Shown here: positions 61,201 to 64,000 of the stretch, piece by piece
How the letters are laid out: every line of letters starts with the position of its first letter
Numbering within the stretch: position 1 is the stretch's first letter
Origin: Musa acuminata AAA Group
Lineage: Eukaryota; Streptophyta; Magnoliopsida; Zingiberales; Musaceae
Direction: 5' to 3'
Length of the DNA: 64,000 nucleotides
Assembly (NCBI RefSeq): GCF_036884655.1
Contig: NC_088335.1
Coordinates: 38,962,501 to 39,026,500, forward strand
Notes under the pieces: generated by a model
The model's database searches: none
What the model was told of the DNA's origin: nothing
The model's input: only the letters and a program-made list of their open reading frames with translations
Translations under genes and position numbers: made by a program

Positions 61201-62614
61201 GAAATAAATATATAGCCAATCATAGCTGTTTCTGAAATATATGTATGATTTGTTCTGCTGATATTGACAGCATAAAATTTGTTTATTCTCTATCATTCGT
61301 GTTACACGAATCCATGTTGGTTATACGATCGTCTTCCTATCTATTCTGTTACAAAAATGTGTTTTGATGGAGCTTTCTCGGGTTCATCATAAAAACAAAA
61401 ATATTTCTGAAGAGCATATATCACCAAGTCTGTCTATTCACAAAAAATAAAAATAAAAAAAATCCAAATTGATTTATGGCAATCAATATATGACTATCCT
61501 TGGAAATTTCATAGCACAGAACCAAGTTCCGTAAAATCATCATTAAAAAAAATCAATCAAGTAGTACTGTCCGAACGATTAAAACCACATGCAGGAGGTA
61601 ATAACGAATCAAAATCACCAAAATCTTATACTACATTTGATTTAGACATTGTTTACAAGACCTTCAAATACCTTTCAGCCCTGCATTCAAATAGATGTGG
61701 CAAAACACACAATTCTGGAGCACAAATCTCGAAGCATTCTGCTGTGGATCATTAAAATCCAGGAATCTAGTTGGAACTCGTGCCCAGAAGAACACACACG
61801 ATATTGAGGTTGGCCACTGATCATCCATGTGAGATCTTCAATTTACCCGGGTGGATGGTGAACTGAGACTGCATAATTCCACATCTGTTGTCCTCCGAGA
61901 AACTTGGTGAGAAGGTTCTGTAACTTCCCAGAAGCACTCTGCAATCCCAGCTCCAGCACCCTAGTGAACTAATACCGGCAATGCAGGTCCCTAGCTCTGA
62001 TGTCCGACAGTCTTTCTGGAGCCTACATCAACTTCATTGCGTGGAGAAATTTTGATCAATGAGATAGATACAAGTTAATCCATTACCAAAGTTGACCTGT
62101 TCATGAACTGTACGACTGCTGTCACAATACAAGGAAGCTTACATGATTCATTAACCGTCAGGTACAGATGATGAGGCTCCACATAACTGATTGATAGTAA
62201 TTCTAACATCTCAGAGAAATGAGCTTAACGCCCAATATACAGTTCTATTTGCTGGTAACCAACGGGAACTTCGTAATTATTCGATGCCAATGATCTATGG
62301 AACAGAACAAAAATATTGATGCTGCAAACCGTAATGCTAGAATATGATCAAACAAGACATGAGTCACAAGATCCTGATTATTTGGAGCGATGCCATTGTC
62401 AGTGTGATATCTTTGAATCCACTAGAAAAAAACAAACCAATTCTACATTTAATCATTCTGAGGATTACAGGGACGAAAGAAATATACAGAATCTATTTTG
62501 AAAGATGATGTAATCTCCGATATAATAATACTAGTTCCTCTTTGACTATTGCTCTGAGAAAACAGAAGCTCTCCAAAAGAACATTGCTGTAACTTCCAAC
62601 ACTCACAAAGCTAC
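61201..62614. other. Region downstream of the kinase gene
   Basis: No second gene recognised. The part nearest 62614 is probably the kinase 3' UTR (minus strand). The rest is ordinary sequence. Confidence 0.45.
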
Positions 62615-63127
62615 TCAAAATATATTTACAAGCTTTGACCCACATCCCTGCCACACCGACTTCATGCCTTCCAAGATTTTAAGAGTTTTCCTCGGACCTT
62701 TCTTTTCTGCTGCTTCTGGGTTTCCTTGTTCTGAATCACAGTTTCTTAATGGGGGCTGTGGTTCTCCAGTTTCTGTACTTTTCACAATCTTATGCACCAT
62801 TTCCAAAACTTTGCTCATCTTCGGCCTAGAGTTTGGCTGCCGCAGTAGGCATTTATTCGCCACAGAAGCAAGCTTTATTGCAGATTTTAAAGAGTACTCA
62901 CCTGCCAGCCTTGGATCCATAATTATATGGAACTTCTTGGCATCAGATATACGTGGCTTCACCCATTCCAAGAGCTTCTGTTCCCCTTTTGGACGTTTTC
63001 TATCTATAGGTCGACGGCCTGTGATAAGTACATAGAGGAAAACTCCATAGCTCCATACATCACTCTTGGCAGTCAGGCGACCAGTTTGCATGTAGTCAGG
63101 TGCTGCATAACCCACAGTTCCTACAAC
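62615..63127 (-). CDS. PCRK1-like receptor-like cytoplasmic kinase (RLCK VII), 3' terminal exon
   Basis: A single exon starting after a CAACAG acceptor (63128-63133) in phase 0 with VVGTVGYAAPDYMQTGRLTA and running to a stop at 62615. It covers the kinase C-lobe: activation-segment end and P+1 loop (VGTVGYAAPDY, where APD replaces the usual APE), subdomain IX SDVWSYGVFLYVLITGRRP, EWVKPRISDAKKFHIIMDPR, and subdomain XI with LLRQPNSRPKMSKVLEMV. The Lys/Ser tail follows. The GRRPIDRKRPKGEQKLLEW stretch is characteristic of PCRK1/PCRK2-type immune-signalling kinases as recalled. Upstream exons with the ATP-binding lobe and catalytic loop are not found in the 870 bp to the window end, so a long intron or the edge cuts the gene. 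Confidence 0.85.
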   Translation of the reverse strand, partial: VVGTVGYAAPDYMQTGRLTAKSDVWSYGVFLYVLITGRRPIDRKRPKGEQKLLEWVKPRISDAKKFHIIMDPRLAGEYSLKSAIKLASVANKCLLRQPNSRPKMSKVLEMVHKIVKSTETGEPQPPLRNCDSEQGNPEAAEKKGPRKTLKILEGMKSVWQGCGSKLVNIF

Positions 63128-63133
63128 CTGTTG

Positions 63134-64000
63134 AATTTTATGATGCTATTAAAGAAAAGCTTTGGATACAATTTATTTAGCTACAGAGGACCATGGAAAG
63201 TGTTTCTATTGATAGTTAATCAGGTTCTTATTCCATTTATTTATTAGTAGCAGTTGTGCAGTTGACAAAATATTTCTCCGACATTCAGAATCCTGCTTCT
63301 AGCATATCTTAGTCTTCAAAGAACTTTGTGATATTTCAACAATTGTGAAGCAAATGAAAACATGATCGTATATAAAAATGTGGTTTTACCAACCTCCCTA
63401 ACCATGGGTAAGGCAGGTGATTGGAGAGGCAGCATGGGCCTGTTAGTGGATCCAACAGTGAGGTTATGCACAGTCTCCTTGCCCTCAGATCACCTGCCTT
63501 GCCTGCAGATAAGGCAGGGAAACAGGTCCAAAGAGTGGTGCCCAATCATATTATGATGAACTTTCATCTATGTTTCTGTTTTCTACTAATATTAGATAGT
63601 CACTTATCCAACAATTTAAGCTTATCTAGTATGCAAGCAACACTGTCTTCCTATCCAACTTGCCCTATTTATAAGGATAAAAAACGATGAATTTCTGCAT
63701 ACAAGAATACAATAGTTTTGGATTCCTTACTATTTAAGTTAGGCCATTAGATAGGTTACTGTTTTCCATGAAGCTGAAAAGTCTGCTGTACTCGGTCATG
63801 CATCACCACTGGCAAAGGCACAGATGGTCATAACAAAGTCAACAGTCACCCCAAGATTCACAAATCAGCTGAGCTCTAAAGTCACAGCTAGTATATCCAC
63901 TTATTTCATAATAGTAGGTTCACCTAGAAGAGGTACAGCATGAAATCCTTATTCCGAGGAAAATACAGCAGAAAAGAGAAGGAAGAGTGGGCATTAAGTC
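63134..64000 (-). other. Intron of the PCRK-like kinase (to window end)
   Basis: No kinase exon motif (HRD, DFG, SDFGLAR) is visible on the minus strand between the acceptor and 64000. Includes a short inverted-looking stretch around 63400-63510 (GGTAAGGCAGGTGATTGGAG against CAGATCACCTGCCTTGCC). Confidence 0.5.

Overview
This is a plant nuclear window: spliced genes with GT-AG introns, AT-rich intergenic DNA, and a large nested retrotransposon block. The gene families and retroelements fit a monocot. A banana-family (Zingiberales) origin is my impression only and has not been tested. Protein-coding genes sit at the edges: a subgroup-14-like (RAX/MYB36-type) R2R3-MYB gene (minus, 715-1917, three exons, complete); an ABCF1/GCN20-type ABC protein gene (plus, 44719-48653, five exons, complete, 598 residues); and the 3' exon of a PCRK1-like receptor-like cytoplasmic kinase (minus, 62615-63127, cut by the window edge). 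Between the last two is a microRNA gene, MIR172 (minus, hairpin about 52160-52292), with a TATA box about 0.5 kb upstream. No protein ORF reveals it.

The stretch from about 5.4 to 41 kb is a nest of retrotransposons. The oldest layer looks like one degenerate L1-type LINE on the minus strand, now in pieces: RT C-terminus, zf-RVT and RNase H at 5.45-6.96 kb; endonuclease and RT N-terminus at 17.5-19.2 kb; a possible ORF1 end near 20.05 kb. The first gap in it holds a minus-strand Copia relic (X, 6989-17384). X itself contains two copies of another Copia family facing tail to tail (A plus, about 7567-12216; B minus, 12225-16858), which form a near-palindrome with an 8-bp centre. The second insertion is a larger minus-strand Copia element (D, 20783-40705). 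D is split by element C, a SIRE-like Copia with 1.2-kb LTRs (24283-32346, target duplication AGATA), and by element E, a non-coding LTR element (35577-40119). The Copia and LINE reading frames examined carry stops or frameshifts. LTR differences in C are overwhelmingly transitions, as expected from decay of methylated cytosines.

The flanks hold smaller repeats: a Mutator-type MITE with 9-bp target duplications (57227-57517) and a partial sister copy at the window start; a seven-unit tandem array (43.36-44.29 kb) just upstream of the ABCF1 gene with alternating unit lengths and a conserved inverted repeat in each unit; an exact 72-bp duplication in the ABCF1 5' leader; two short-interior LTR relics (41.5-42.7 and 54.4-55.6 kb); many microsatellites; and a 370-bp pyrimidine-rich tract.

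The genes do not form a pathway. MYB, MIR172 and the kinase are each developmental or signalling regulators, and ABCF1 is a translation-linked housekeeping protein. I found no CRISPR array, rRNA or tRNA gene. All identities come from reading the sequence and recalled family motifs; no database search was run.
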